A stretch of 64,000 bases of DNA. Origin: Desulfovibrio oxyclinae DSM 11498. Lineage in GTDB: Bacteria; Desulfobacterota; Desulfovibrionia; Desulfovibrionales; Desulfovibrionaceae. The notes beneath the pieces were generated by a model. The model saw nothing but the letters and a program-made list of their open reading frames with translations, ran no database searches and was not told where the DNA came from. How positions within the stretch are numbered: position 1 is the first letter of the stretch; every line of letters begins with the position of its first letter. The stretch covers positions 102,912 to 166,911 of the forward strand of contig NZ_AQXE01000003.1 in NCBI RefSeq assembly GCF_000375485.1. The letters run 5' to 3'. Positions 35,636-44,687 of the stretch are shown here, in pieces. Made by a program: the position numbers and the translations under genes.

Positions 35636-36301
35636 TTATTGATCATCCCATACGAGCATCGCGTCGAGGCGAGCCCGCAGGGCAAGCTGTCTGATACGGA
35701 CTCCCAGAAGAGTCAGCCACATGAATCCGAAGGCGATCAGCCCGGCGAAGACGGTGTGCCACATCTTGGGTGCCATTCCGCCACCCTCGCGAGCGAGCCC
35801 GTCAGGATGCGCGCTGCCCCAAAGTTTTGCCGCAAAGAAAACAAGCGGTACATCCAGAAATGCCACGATACCGAGCACGGCGCAGACGAGAGCCTTTCGT
35901 TCACCGCCCACAGGCGAGGCGCGCAGGACCAGATAACCAGCGTAGACGTACCACATGATGAGTGCGGTGGTAAGCTTGGGGTCCCATACCCACCAATGCC
36001 CCCACTCAGCGCGCGCCCAGACCGATCCGGTAGCCAGCGAGAGGGTGCAAAGCAGGACGCCGATCTCTGCGGCGGCTCCCGCCACGCGATCAAACGCGTC
36101 CTTGCGTGTCAGCAAATAACCAAGTCCGGCCAGCGCCACAGTCAGAAAGCTGACCAGCGCCCACCACGAGCACGGCAGGTGAATGTAGAAAATCTTCTGG
36201 ACCGGGCCGGACTGGGCATAAGGTGCGTAAAACCAGATCATTGCCTGATGCGCCAGCAGAAATGCCCCGGCGAGAAATGCGAATACAGCGGTCCTCTTCA
36301 T
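35636..36301 (-). CDS. ccmC: Heme exporter/handling protein CcmC
   Basis: 221 residues, six membrane helices. The tryptophan-rich heme-handling motif WGHWWVWDPKLT is present with flanking periplasmic His residues. CcmC loads heme onto CcmE. Confidence 0.94.
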   Translation of the reverse strand: MKRTAVFAFLAGAFLLAHQAMIWFYAPYAQSGPVQKIFYIHLPCSWWALVSFLTVALAGLGYLLTRKDAFDRVAGAAAEIGVLLCTLSLATGSVWARAEWGHWWVWDPKLTTALIMWYVYAGYLVLRASPVGGERKALVCAVLGIVAFLDVPLVFFAAKLWGSAHPDGLAREGGGMAPKMWHTVFAGLIAFGFMWLTLLGVRIRQLALRARLDAMLVWDDQ

Positions 36302-36316
36302 GAAAACTCCGAACGG

Positions 36317-36994
36317 TTAATCCTCGGCTCCGTATACGAACGGGAACAGAAAAAGCCCGGCCCCGGCAAACAGCGCATCGAACGCAAGCACCAGTCCCAT
36401 CCAGTCCATGGCTTCATCCACGCCCTGCCCGGAAAATGCCGCGGCAAAGAGCGTGATGCCGGCCAGCAACACTGGCAGAAGCAACGGAAAGACTATGACG
36501 GAAAGAAGCGATTCACGAGCGGTCTGGCCCTGCGACAAGGCACCAAGGAGCGCACCCAGAACGCAAAGCCCCACATCAGCACCGGCAAGCGCCGCAAAAA
36601 ACAGCCACGCCGGACCGTTCACGTCCTGCCCGAGAAAGGCCACGGTCGCCGGGAAGAACACCAGCTGAGAAAGAATCAGCAGGCTCAGTCCGGCCAGTCC
36701 CTTTCCAATCCAGACCGAATGAATGGGCACCGGCGAAGAGAGAATCCCCAGCCTCGCCCCTTCGGCTTCTTCAATACTGAACAGGTCGTTGAAAACAAGC
36801 ACGAGGCAGAAGGACGAAGCCAGCCAGAAGATGGCTCCGGCGGCCTGCGCGGTGATGGCTCCCCCAAGCGGCTTGGACAGGCTGAAAAGGAATATGAGGA
36901 TCAGGCCCAGCAGGACGGCCTGAACCGGTCCCTGTCCTCCTCCCACAGAGAGGCGCAGGTCCTTGCCCGCGATGAGCATGGCGCGTTTCAGCAT
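36317..36994 (-). CDS. ccmB: Heme ABC exporter permease CcmB
   Basis: 225 residues, six membrane helices, with the family FSIEEAEGARLGIL segment after the second helix. Partner of CcmA; the complex uses ATP to release heme-loaded CcmE. It overlaps the ccmA stop by seven bases. Confidence 0.92.
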   Translation of the reverse strand: MLKRAMLIAGKDLRLSVGGGQGPVQAVLLGLILIFLFSLSKPLGGAITAQAAGAIFWLASSFCLVLVFNDLFSIEEAEGARLGILSSPVPIHSVWIGKGLAGLSLLILSQLVFFPATVAFLGQDVNGPAWLFFAALAGADVGLCVLGALLGALSQGQTARESLLSVIVFPLLLPVLLAGITLFAAAFSGQGVDEAMDWMGLVLAFDALFAGAGLFLFPFVYGAED

Positions 36995-37650
36995 GTCGGC
37001 CCCTCCGGTTCGTAATCCGCGGCGGGTCCGAAATACTCGACCTTGCGGCCGCCCAGCGCCAGCACCTTGTCGGCGATGTTACGGTCCTCGTGCACATGAT
37101 GGCTGATCCAGACCACGGCGGTTCCACGATCACGAAACGCATCAATCTCGCGACGCATCATGTCCAGCGACCGAAAATCCAGTCCGGTGCCGGGCTCGTC
37201 CAAAAAGACGAGTTCCGGTTCGACCAGAAACACGCGCGCCAGATTCAGCCGCTGCGACATGCCCCGGGAGAATCCGCCAGCCTTTTCTTCTGCAACGCGT
37301 GAAAGCCCCACACGCTCCAGAACGGCGGCAACTGCCCGCTCATTCGCATCCACGCCGTACATTCCGGCCCAGAAGCGAAGGTTGGCCGCGGCAGTCATGC
37401 CCGGGTAGATGAAGGTTTCATGTCCCAGGTAGGCGCTCTTCTCCGGCTCGACAAGCAGTTCGACCTTGCCGGCGCTTGCGCGTCCCAGCCCGGCCATGAT
37501 CTTCATGAGCGTACTCTTTCCCGCGCCGTTGCGGCCCGCGAGGAGAAGAATCTCCCCGCGTTTCAGCTCGCACGACACGTTTTTGAAGACCAGCTTGCGT
37601 CCAAAGAATTTGGCGGCCTTGCCCACCCTGAGAACCACGTCGCCGGACAT
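36988..37650 (-). CDS. ccmA: Heme ABC exporter ATPase CcmA
   Basis: 220 residues. Walker A GRNGAGKST, signature FSRGMSQRL (a Ser-Arg-Gly variant normal for CcmA), Walker B LVFLDEPGTGLD. It lies three bases after ccmF. Confidence 0.94.
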   Translation of the reverse strand: MSGDVVLRVGKAAKFFGRKLVFKNVSCELKRGEILLLAGRNGAGKSTLMKIMAGLGRASAGKVELLVEPEKSAYLGHETFIYPGMTAAANLRFWAGMYGVDANERAVAAVLERVGLSRVAEEKAGGFSRGMSQRLNLARVFLVEPELVFLDEPGTGLDFRSLDMMRREIDAFRDRGTAVVWISHHVHEDRNIADKVLALGGRKVEYFGPAADYEPEGPTC

Positions 37651-37653
37651 CGG

Positions 37654-39540
37654 CTAGACGGTCCCCTTTTCGCGACGATATAAAGCCAGCCCCATGATGC
37701 ACATCACGGTCCCGCCGATCCACACCCAGTTCACGAGCGGATTGACGCTGATCTTGAAGCTCACCTCACCCTGCTTGGTCAGACCGAGCACGGTGGCGTA
37801 AAGCTCCTCGCCAAGGGACGGAACAACCGCCACCTCCGCGAACTGCTGTCCGGGATAACTACGGTAGATCCGCTTTTCAGGGTGCATGATATCGACCAGC
37901 TCGCCGCCCTTCTCGACCTTGAGTCGAGCCGTGAGCCGCGCGCTGAGTTCCTTGGTCTCGTCCTGCACGTGGTCAAGGTAGGTAATGTTATATCCCTCGA
38001 TGCGCATGGTCTGCCCTTCCGCAAGGGTCACCTCGGCCTCGGCTTTGTACGGTCCGGAGAAGGCTATTCCAAGGGCCATCATGGCTACACCCAGATGAAT
38101 TCCGTATTGCCCCCACGAGGTCGCATTGCGACGCATGGCCGGAGAGAACACGAACAGGAGCACCACACTGCCGATGGCCGCCACGGAAGAGGCCGCCGCG
38201 AACACCGGAAGAGGCTTGTCGTATCCCATGGCGTAAATTGCCACCGCGGAAACCGCGAAGATGATGCAGACGGCAACGAACCCTTTCAGGTCGCGCATGC
38301 CGCCCTTCCAGCCGAGCCAGGGACACACGGCGAACATGAGCACGAGCAGGCTGAAGAACGGCAGGGTCACCCGGTTGTAGAAATCAGGTCCGAGCCCCAT
38401 GGTCTGGTCGCTCCAAATCTGGCTGATCACGGGCCACATGGTGCCAAGTGTTACGACCAGTCCGAGTGCCAGCAGGAACCACGTACAGGCCACGAGCAAC
38501 CCCTGCCTGCTGGCAAGATCACTCAGGGAACGGGTCACGTGCTTTTCTCCGAGCAGGACGACCAGCCCCGTCAATACAGCCTGAACGACCATGCCGATGA
38601 CCAGCGGGATCGCCACGGGGCTCTTGCCGAAGGTGTGCAGCGACTCGATGACCCCGCTTCGGGTCAGGTAGGTACTGAACACGCAAAGCAACAGCGTGAG
38701 CGAAATGAGCACGACGTTGGTGCGTTGCAGAGCGCCGCGCCGGGCTTCGATGACTGCGGTATGCAGGAAGGCCGTTCCGGCAAACCAAGGGATCAGAGAA
38801 GCGTTTTCGACCGGGTCCCATGCCCAGTAGCCGCCCCAGCCCAATTCCATGTAGGACCACCAGCCGCCGAGCACGATACCGGCGGTGAGGAAGACCCACG
38901 CAAGGATGTTCCAGTTGCGGGTCAGCTTCACCCAGCTCTTGGGTTCGCCCGCGATGTAGGCAGCCAGAGCCGCGCATCCGGGGACGGTGTAGAGGGCGAA
39001 GCCGAGGAACAGAAGGGGCGGGTGGAAGATCATGCCCGGGTTGCGCAGCAGCGGGTTGAGACCGCGACCGTCAAGCGGCGTGGGCACGAGCTTGATGAAC
39101 GGGTTGCTCCAGCAGGTGAGCAGGAGCAGGAAAAATGCTTGAAACATCATGAAAAAGACCCAGAAGAACAGCTTGGTGCGATCTTCAAGGGCCTTGTATT
39201 TCGGGGAAAAGGCGAAAAGTACGCCGCACACGGCGATGATCAGCTCCCAGAAAAGAAGCGACCCGGCTCGTCCGCCCCAGAATCCCGTGATGGTGTAGAT
39301 GAAGTTGAGGGTCTCATCCACATTTTCATAGACGTAGAGGAACGAATAGTCCCGCGCCATGAGGGCGGCAAGCAGGATTGCCGAAGACGTGACCACGCAG
39401 GCGGCGGCTCCGAAGCTGCCGAACTCCACGGCACGGAGTCCTTCTCCTGTGTCTTTCCAGGCCGATCTGGCTGCCCATGCAGCGGCGAAGAGTGAAAGTA
39501 GCAATCCTGCGAGCAGGACGCCGTAGGCTGTCAGATGCAT
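37654..39540 (-). CDS. ccmF: Cytochrome c heme lyase CcmF
   Basis: 628 residues, about 14-15 membrane helices. The WWD motif WGGYWAWDPVENASL and conserved periplasmic His residues of the heme lyase are visible. Attaches heme from CcmE to CXXCH motifs. It follows ccmE after a 104-base gap. Confidence 0.96.
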   Translation of the reverse strand: MHLTAYGVLLAGLLLSLFAAAWAARSAWKDTGEGLRAVEFGSFGAAACVVTSSAILLAALMARDYSFLYVYENVDETLNFIYTITGFWGGRAGSLLFWELIIAVCGVLFAFSPKYKALEDRTKLFFWVFFMMFQAFFLLLLTCWSNPFIKLVPTPLDGRGLNPLLRNPGMIFHPPLLFLGFALYTVPGCAALAAYIAGEPKSWVKLTRNWNILAWVFLTAGIVLGGWWSYMELGWGGYWAWDPVENASLIPWFAGTAFLHTAVIEARRGALQRTNVVLISLTLLLCVFSTYLTRSGVIESLHTFGKSPVAIPLVIGMVVQAVLTGLVVLLGEKHVTRSLSDLASRQGLLVACTWFLLALGLVVTLGTMWPVISQIWSDQTMGLGPDFYNRVTLPFFSLLVLMFAVCPWLGWKGGMRDLKGFVAVCIIFAVSAVAIYAMGYDKPLPVFAAASSVAAIGSVVLLFVFSPAMRRNATSWGQYGIHLGVAMMALGIAFSGPYKAEAEVTLAEGQTMRIEGYNITYLDHVQDETKELSARLTARLKVEKGGELVDIMHPEKRIYRSYPGQQFAEVAVVPSLGEELYATVLGLTKQGEVSFKISVNPLVNWVWIGGTVMCIMGLALYRREKGTV

Positions 39541-39644
39541 GCAAACTCCTTGTCGAGTACGAGTCGCAGTTCAGGGATGAAAGTTTGCCGCTTGTAGACT
39601 GCGGATGGGGTTTTGGCAAGCATGTGAAAATATTTTCACGCCTC

Positions 39645-40070
39645 TTAGGCGTTCTCGTCCATTGATTCACTCTGCTCTTTGTATTTCGAGGGGCATTTGG
39701 TCACCAGCGTACGTGCTTCAAACACGTTTTTCTGGTGATTCATGCCGCCTTCCACGATGACTTCCACGCCCGGCTCGAACGTGTCGGGGATGGAGCCGCT
39801 ATATTCCACACGCACGGCCCGACCCGGTTCCAGCTTGTCCAGCAGGTCAAAGGAGACGCCTATGCCGCCGTCGCGATCAACGTTTTCCATGGCGACCTTG
39901 CCGAACAGGCGCGCGTGCTCCAACTGGGAGCTGTCGGCCGCGAGGGCCTCATTCACGTTGAGGAAGTACACTGAATCCTCGGTGAGCCCGGAGTACACAA
40001 GGTAACCGAACCCGCCCAGAAAGAGGAATATGGCCGCGAGATACACGGCTTTGGAGTTCTTCTTCGCCAT
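39645..40070 (-). CDS. ccmE: Periplasmic heme chaperone CcmE, Cys-x3-Tyr variant
   Basis: 141 residues: membrane anchor (about 8-28) and an OB-fold periplasmic domain. The heme-binding motif, normally HxxxY, is CPSKY here (Cys126, Tyr130). Cys-type CcmE is known from Desulfovibrio and archaea, in systems that lack CcmG and CcmH; neither of those genes is in this cluster, consistent with that. Its start overlaps the upstream gene's stop by one base (TAATG). Confidence 0.93.
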   Translation of the reverse strand: MAKKNSKAVYLAAIFLFLGGFGYLVYSGLTEDSVYFLNVNEALAADSSQLEHARLFGKVAMENVDRDGGIGVSFDLLDKLEPGRAVRVEYSGSIPDTFEPGVEVIVEGGMNHQKNVFEARTLVTKCPSKYKEQSESMDENA

Positions 40071-41140
40071 TATTTCTTTCCGTCCTGTTTTTTGCTCTTC
40101 TTTTTCGGCTCGTCCCGGCGAGTCAGTTCATCGCGGCGCGCGCGGGCCAGTTCTCGCATGTCCACGACCTGATCCGTCTCGTCCACGATCTCGCTGCCGA
40201 GTATTTCTTCAAGCACGTCTTCAAGCGTGACAACCCCGGCGACGCCGCCGTATTCGTCCAGCACCACGTAAAGATGCACCCTGCTGCCAAGAAACTGCAC
40301 CAGCAGCTTGTCCAACGTCAGGGTTTCAAGCACGAAGCGTACCGGCTTCATCATGTCGGCCAGAACCCTGTCGTTCTCGTCGTTGGCCAGCGCCTCGAAC
40401 ACCTGCCTCCGATACACGACGCCCACGATGTCCTCAGGGTTGTCGTCATACACCGGGATGCGGCTGTGCGGCCACGAAGGCTGCGACTCGCGGGCCTCAT
40501 CGACAGTCATGTCCGCCGGCAGGGAAAAAACCACAGTTCGCGGCGTCATGATCTGTTCCACCGTCTTCATGTCCAGCGAGAGGATGTTTCGTATGGAAAC
40601 CTCCTCGTACGCCTTGATGGTCCCGGAGCGACGCGTCAGGCTGACTATGGCCCTGATGTCATCCTCGGTGTGACCGGGGGTGCCGTCACGCCTCCTGACA
40701 AGCCTCGCCATGGCTCCGCAGAACCAGATAACCGGCTTCAGAATCCATATGAGCCCGCTTAACGGACGAGCCAGAAGCGGCGCGATGCGCTCGTTGTAAT
40801 CGACTCCGATCGTCTTTGGAAGTATTTCTGACAGAATAAGTATGAAAACCGTGAAGGCAATGGTGAACAGCCAGAGAGTGTCCTCTCCGTAGACGTTTCC
40901 CCATGCCCAGCCTGCTACGGCGGCACCCGCCGTATGGGCCACGGTGTTAAGGGTCAGAATCGCCGTAATCGGCTCTTCGACGTTGATGCGCAGGCGCTCC
41001 AGAAGGTCGGCGCCTTTGCGTTTTTCCTTTTTGAGCTTTTCTATGGCGCTCGGGGGGAGCGAATAGAGGGCTGCCTCCGCAACGGAGCAATAGGCGGAGA
41101 CGAGAGTGGCCACCCCGACGGCAATTATCAGTTCCAGCAT
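40070..41140 (-). CDS. DUF21/CBS-pair membrane protein (CorC/HlyC family)
   Basis: 356 residues from MLELIIAVG, with AAGGAAAGGA upstream; the open frame runs further 5' without a signal. DUF21 membrane domain (about 1-190, four helices), then a CBS pair (about 200-330: ImtpRtvVFSLP..., and GVVTLEDVLEEILGSEI), ending in a lysine-rich tail. The family includes magnesium/cobalt efflux-associated proteins (CNNM/CorC). Coupled to ccmE by a one-base overlap; no obvious link to heme. Confidence 0.9.
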   Translation of the reverse strand: MLELIIAVGVATLVSAYCSVAEAALYSLPPSAIEKLKKEKRKGADLLERLRINVEEPITAILTLNTVAHTAGAAVAGWAWGNVYGEDTLWLFTIAFTVFILILSEILPKTIGVDYNERIAPLLARPLSGLIWILKPVIWFCGAMARLVRRRDGTPGHTEDDIRAIVSLTRRSGTIKAYEEVSIRNILSLDMKTVEQIMTPRTVVFSLPADMTVDEARESQPSWPHSRIPVYDDNPEDIVGVVYRRQVFEALANDENDRVLADMMKPVRFVLETLTLDKLLVQFLGSRVHLYVVLDEYGGVAGVVTLEDVLEEILGSEIVDETDQVVDMRELARARRDELTRRDEPKKKSKKQDGKK

Positions 41141-41260
41141 TTCCTTTCCTTGAAAAAACCCGGCCGCAGGCCGTAACCGATTTCGAGAATACCAGATGCC
41201 CGCGCCCGCTGCAACAGCGTCTGATCTTGACAATCCGAGGGATTCCGGCAGACTGCCCCG

Positions 41261-42277
41261 ATGATTCGGAACGGGGAAAAACAGGGAGATACGGCGGTTG
41301 TCGTACGGCTTGGCCACCTCGGGGACGTGGTGCTTGCCACCGGCGTGCTCGACTGGTGGAAACGCACGCGCAATCTGTCCTTCGTTTTCATCACCCGTCC
41401 CGGCAATGCCGACGTGCTGGAGGAGCACCCTGCGGTAAAAGAAATTGTCGAAGTGGAGCCGTCAGGCATGAGCCTGCGGGCCTGGATCGCCCAGTGCAAG
41501 CAACTCTCCCGCCATTTTCACGGCCTGCCCCTGATCGACCTGCATGGCGTGCTCCGTACCCGCGTCCTCGCCCAGTGCTGGCGCGGAAGGGTCTTTCGAT
41601 ACCCCAAGAAAGGGATACTGCGCAGGCTTTACGGCACAACCCGCATGAGACTGTTCGCCCGTGCACTGGAACAGACCAACGTGCCCCAGCGGTATGCCAT
41701 GGCGCTGGACAAGGTCCCCCCCGGAAGAATCGAGCTGCTCCCGAAAATCCACCTGAACGACGGCGACAGGTACGCCGCGCTCGGCGCACTCAAGGATATT
41801 GACGGAACGCCGCTGGTGGCGCTTCACCCCTACGCGACACATCCCGCCAAGCAGTGGCCTGCGGAATACTGGGAAGAGCTGGCGAGCCAACTGGATCTGG
41901 CCGGGATCAACTGGGTCTGCATCGGCCGCAACGACGTCCCGCTCTTTTCCGAGACTCCGCGCGATCTCACCAACACGACCGGACTGCGCCAGACCTGCGC
42001 CGTGCTGGAACGGGCCGACGTCCTCGTGACCAACGACTCAGGCCCCATGCATCTCGCCGCCGGCGTGCGCACCCCGGTGGTCGCACTCTTCGGCCCCACC
42101 GCTCCGGCATGGGGGTTTTATCCCGCCGGACGCAATGACATGGTGTTGGAGCGTCCCCTCAAATGCCGTCCATGCTCGCTGCATGGCAAACGCGGCTGCA
42201 CCAACGGTCTTGAATGCCTCGCCTCCATCACCCCACACGAGGCCATGGTCGCGATTCAGAACATCCTTACCGCCTGA
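41261..42277 (+). CDS. Glycosyltransferase family 9 (heptosyltransferase-like)
   Basis: 338 residues, GT-B fold. N-terminal VVRLGHLGDVVLATGVL and C-terminal nucleotide-sugar site TNDSGPMHLAAGVRTPVVALFGPT are characteristic of ADP-heptose:LPS heptosyltransferases. Likely adds a sugar to the lipopolysaccharide core in the cytosol. A Cys-rich CRPCSLHGKRGCTNGLEC near the C-terminus is typical of the wider family. No sugar-pathway neighbours. Confidence 0.9.
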   Translation: MIRNGEKQGDTAVVVRLGHLGDVVLATGVLDWWKRTRNLSFVFITRPGNADVLEEHPAVKEIVEVEPSGMSLRAWIAQCKQLSRHFHGLPLIDLHGVLRTRVLAQCWRGRVFRYPKKGILRRLYGTTRMRLFARALEQTNVPQRYAMALDKVPPGRIELLPKIHLNDGDRYAALGALKDIDGTPLVALHPYATHPAKQWPAEYWEELASQLDLAGINWVCIGRNDVPLFSETPRDLTNTTGLRQTCAVLERADVLVTNDSGPMHLAAGVRTPVVALFGPTAPAWGFYPAGRNDMVLERPLKCRPCSLHGKRGCTNGLECLASITPHEAMVAIQNILTA

Positions 42278-42427
42278 TCCATAACGCGCATTTCCTGCGC
42301 ACCGACCGCACGGAATGCACTCCTTACAAATCCTTGGCTCCGGAAAAGCCCGGTTTCACGGCGTTCGGCCGCCCGGCACGGACCTTGCCTCTGTCCTGTC
42401 ATGACAACCTCAACAGGAGACTCCGTC

Positions 42428-42823
42428 ATGACCACCTTCTACAGGGCACTCATCCTTATTGCCTTCGTGCTGGCCGCCCCTTCGGCCTTTGCCTCCGACC
42501 TTCCCGCGGACATGATGCTTTCCGCCCCGGACGGCTGGGAAGCACGGCGTCCGGCAGTTCCATTCTCGCACACGCTGCACGACCGACTGGATCCGGGCCA
42601 GTGCGCCACCTGTCACCATGAATGGGACGGCAGCGGCCAACCTGCAAGCTGTTCCTCTTCCGGATGCCATGACCAGCAGGGACGACGCGAGGCTCGCTCG
42701 TTCTACCGTGCTTTCCACGACCGGTCCGACCAACGAAGCTGCGTGGGTTGCCATTCCACCGCCAGACGAGCGGGGTCAACGGATGTTCCCGTATCCTGCG
42801 GCGACTGCCACGTCCGCAACTGA
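42428..42823 (+). CDS. Tetraheme cytochrome c3 family protein
   Basis: 131 residues from the ATG behind AGGAG (8-base spacing). Signal peptide about 1-22 (cut after AFA). Four heme sites: CATCH (59-63), CSSSGCH (75-81, four-residue spacing), CVGCH (105-109), CGDCH (124-128). His48, His51, His64 and His97 occupy the positions of distal ligands in class III cytochromes, so all hemes can be bis-His. A periplasmic electron carrier for hydrogenases or formate dehydrogenases. Not next to any redox operon. Confidence 0.93.
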   Translation: MTTFYRALILIAFVLAAPSAFASDLPADMMLSAPDGWEARRPAVPFSHTLHDRLDPGQCATCHHEWDGSGQPASCSSSGCHDQQGRREARSFYRAFHDRSDQRSCVGCHSTARRAGSTDVPVSCGDCHVRN

Positions 42824-42833
42824 CCGCCGGTTC

Positions 42834-42876
42834 AAAAAGGACGGGGCCACCGCAGTGCGGTGGCCCCGTCCTTTCA
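42834..42876. terminator. Strong bidirectional terminator
   Basis: Nineteen-base perfect stem beginning AAAGGACGGGGCCACC, one-base centre, A-run before and TTT after. It lies between the convergent cytochrome and RluA-type genes. Confidence 0.92.
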
Positions 42877-42895
42877 TGATATTGCGGGCCGCAGC

Positions 42896-43537
42896 CTAGA
42901 ACAGCGGCGGCACTTCGAATTCCATTGTTTCCTTCGTCTTTGGATGCATGAAACGAAGATACGTGGCGTGAAGTTTCAGCTGGCCGGGGCCGGTTCCCGA
43001 CCCGTAAAGCCTGTCGCCCACGATGGGTATACCGAGTCCGCCGGGTTCCGCCGCATGCATTCTGAGTTGGTGGGTACGTCCGGTAAGCGGAACAAACTCC
43101 ACGCGGGTCCGGCCATTCTCTATGGCAATGCGCTTCCAGAGCGTTGTCGCGGGCTTGCCGCGTTCAAAGTCAACGACCTGATAGGGACGGTTATCCACGT
43201 CCAATCTCAACGGCAGATCCACCCTGCCCTCCTCCTCTTCCAGAACTCCGTCCAGCAGGGCCACATACCGTTTCGAGACTTCCCGGTCATGAAACTGCTG
43301 GGAAAGCTCCCGCTGCGCCCGGGCTGTAAGGCCGAGCACAAGTATGCCGGAAGTGTCCATGTCCAGCCGGTGAACCGTGGGATATTTCCGACATTCAGGG
43401 AACATTTCCTGAACGCGAGTCACCACGCAATCCTGATTTTCCGGCCCTTTTCCGGGTACGGAGAGCAGCCCGCTGGGCTTGTTGACAACAACAAGCTTCC
43501 TGTCGAAATACAAAACATCCAGTTTTTTCTCGTTCAT
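42896..43537 (-). CDS. RluA-family pseudouridine synthase
   Basis: 213 residues from MNEKKLDVLYFD; a longer frame exists without a ribosome site. Catalytic Asp in HRLDMDTSG, followed by KRYVALLDG and the GRTHQLRMHA motif. No S4 domain, so closer to RluA/TruC than RluD. Modifies uridines in rRNA or tRNA; which ones is not clear. The ribosome site is weak. Confidence 0.92.
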   Translation of the reverse strand: MNEKKLDVLYFDRKLVVVNKPSGLLSVPGKGPENQDCVVTRVQEMFPECRKYPTVHRLDMDTSGILVLGLTARAQRELSQQFHDREVSKRYVALLDGVLEEEEGRVDLPLRLDVDNRPYQVVDFERGKPATTLWKRIAIENGRTRVEFVPLTGRTHQLRMHAAEPGGLGIPIVGDRLYGSGTGPGQLKLHATYLRFMHPKTKETMEFEVPPLF

Positions 43538-43678
43538 TGAAAACTCGCGATTATTGGGCCTTCCGGCGAAAATGAGCGTCATGAAGGAGCGAAAACTAGC
43601 TTCGCCTTCAAGTCGTGGCAAGGATTTCCTTACTTTCCACAGGCAGTTGAAAACCGTCTGCCCATCATTCTAACCAAG

Positions 43679-43708
43679 TTGACATACCATTGAAACATTA
43701 CGGATATT
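43679..43708 (+). promoter_or_regulatory. Probable sigma-70 promoter of the REC-HPt gene
   Basis: Perfect TTGACA at 43679-43684, 18-base spacer, GATATT. The start codon is 30 bases further with a GAGGAAG ribosome site. Confidence 0.5.
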
Positions 43709-43737
43709 CTAAGGACTTAAAACAGACCTGAGGAAGA

Positions 43738-44679
43738 ATGGCAAAAGAACGTCATCTGGAGAAAGCGCTGCTTGAAGCACGCAGGCGCATCGCGGAACTC
43801 GAAAACGAGCTTGATAGCCTGCGTCGCAGCCACGGGGTGGCCTTTGTGGGCGACTCGCCAAAATGCCGCAACGCTGAGGATTCTTACGTAAAACGCGACG
43901 CGGTTCCGGGGTTGCCTATCAAGATTCGCCGCCTTCGCATCCTTCTGGTCGAGGACAGCCACGACAACGTTCGCGTCATTCGCGCGTTTCTGGACCGCAT
44001 GGGTCAGAATCTCACCGTTGCCGGCAACGGACATGAGGCCATGGAACTGCTTTCGGGCAAACCGTTCGACCTAGTGCTCATGGATGTGGAACTGCCCATA
44101 ATGAGTGGCCTCGACGCGACGCGCCACATTCGGTCCGGCGCGGCCGGTGAAGCGGCAAAGGACCTGCCGATCATCGCCCTGACGGCTCACGCCGAACCGG
44201 GATTCCGCGAGCTCTGCCGCGAAGCCGGGATGAATGAAAGCCTTGCCAAGCCCGTTTCAATGGCCCAGATCGCACAGGCCATCGCGCATGTGCAAGACGG
44301 AATGCCCGGCAGCATGGCTTCACATGATGCCTTCGACACCGAAACGGTACTCGAAGCACTCGACGGCGACGTCGCGCTGCTCATGGAACTGTACAGAATA
44401 TTCATACGAACCGCCCCGCAACGTCTTGAGGAAATCGAGACCGCCGTGGCTGAAGGCAATTTTGCCCTCGCCACTCACGTTGCACACGCTTTCAAGGGGA
44501 ATACGGCCACCATCGGCGCCACTCGGCTCCACGCGACCATTGTCGAGCTGCATGAAGCACTCATGACAGAAAAGATTGAAACAGCGGCATCCATGCTCAC
44601 CACGGTCCGAAATGAAACAGCAATCGTGTTGGATATGCTTCTTGAAAAACTTGGGGATACGCCTCCCTGCAACGAGTGA
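43738..44679 (+). CDS. Response regulator-HPt phosphorelay protein
   Basis: 313 residues. A short coiled coil (about 3-32), a receiver domain (about 66-188; Asp116 in LMDVELP, Lys171) and a C-terminal HPt domain (about 205-305; phospho-His250 in HVAHAFKGN). It has no kinase core, so it is a free-standing relay module that could take phosphate from a hybrid kinase or share it with other regulators. The next gene, an NtrC-type regulator, starts within ten bases of the stop, so both may act in one relay. Confidence 0.92.
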   Translation: MAKERHLEKALLEARRRIAELENELDSLRRSHGVAFVGDSPKCRNAEDSYVKRDAVPGLPIKIRRLRILLVEDSHDNVRVIRAFLDRMGQNLTVAGNGHEAMELLSGKPFDLVLMDVELPIMSGLDATRHIRSGAAGEAAKDLPIIALTAHAEPGFRELCREAGMNESLAKPVSMAQIAQAIAHVQDGMPGSMASHDAFDTETVLEALDGDVALLMELYRIFIRTAPQRLEEIETAVAEGNFALATHVAHAFKGNTATIGATRLHATIVELHEALMTEKIETAASMLTTVRNETAIVLDMLLEKLGDTPPCNE

Positions 44680-44687
44680 CGGGAACC

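Noticed and set aside
37882..39495. 537-codon open frame on the plus strand
   Set aside because: Antisense to ccmF; charged shadow translation with no domain.
42399..42412. TGTCATGACA palindrome before the cytochrome gene as an operator
   Set aside because: Ten bases only, and part of it serves as an alternative start codon context; too short to support.
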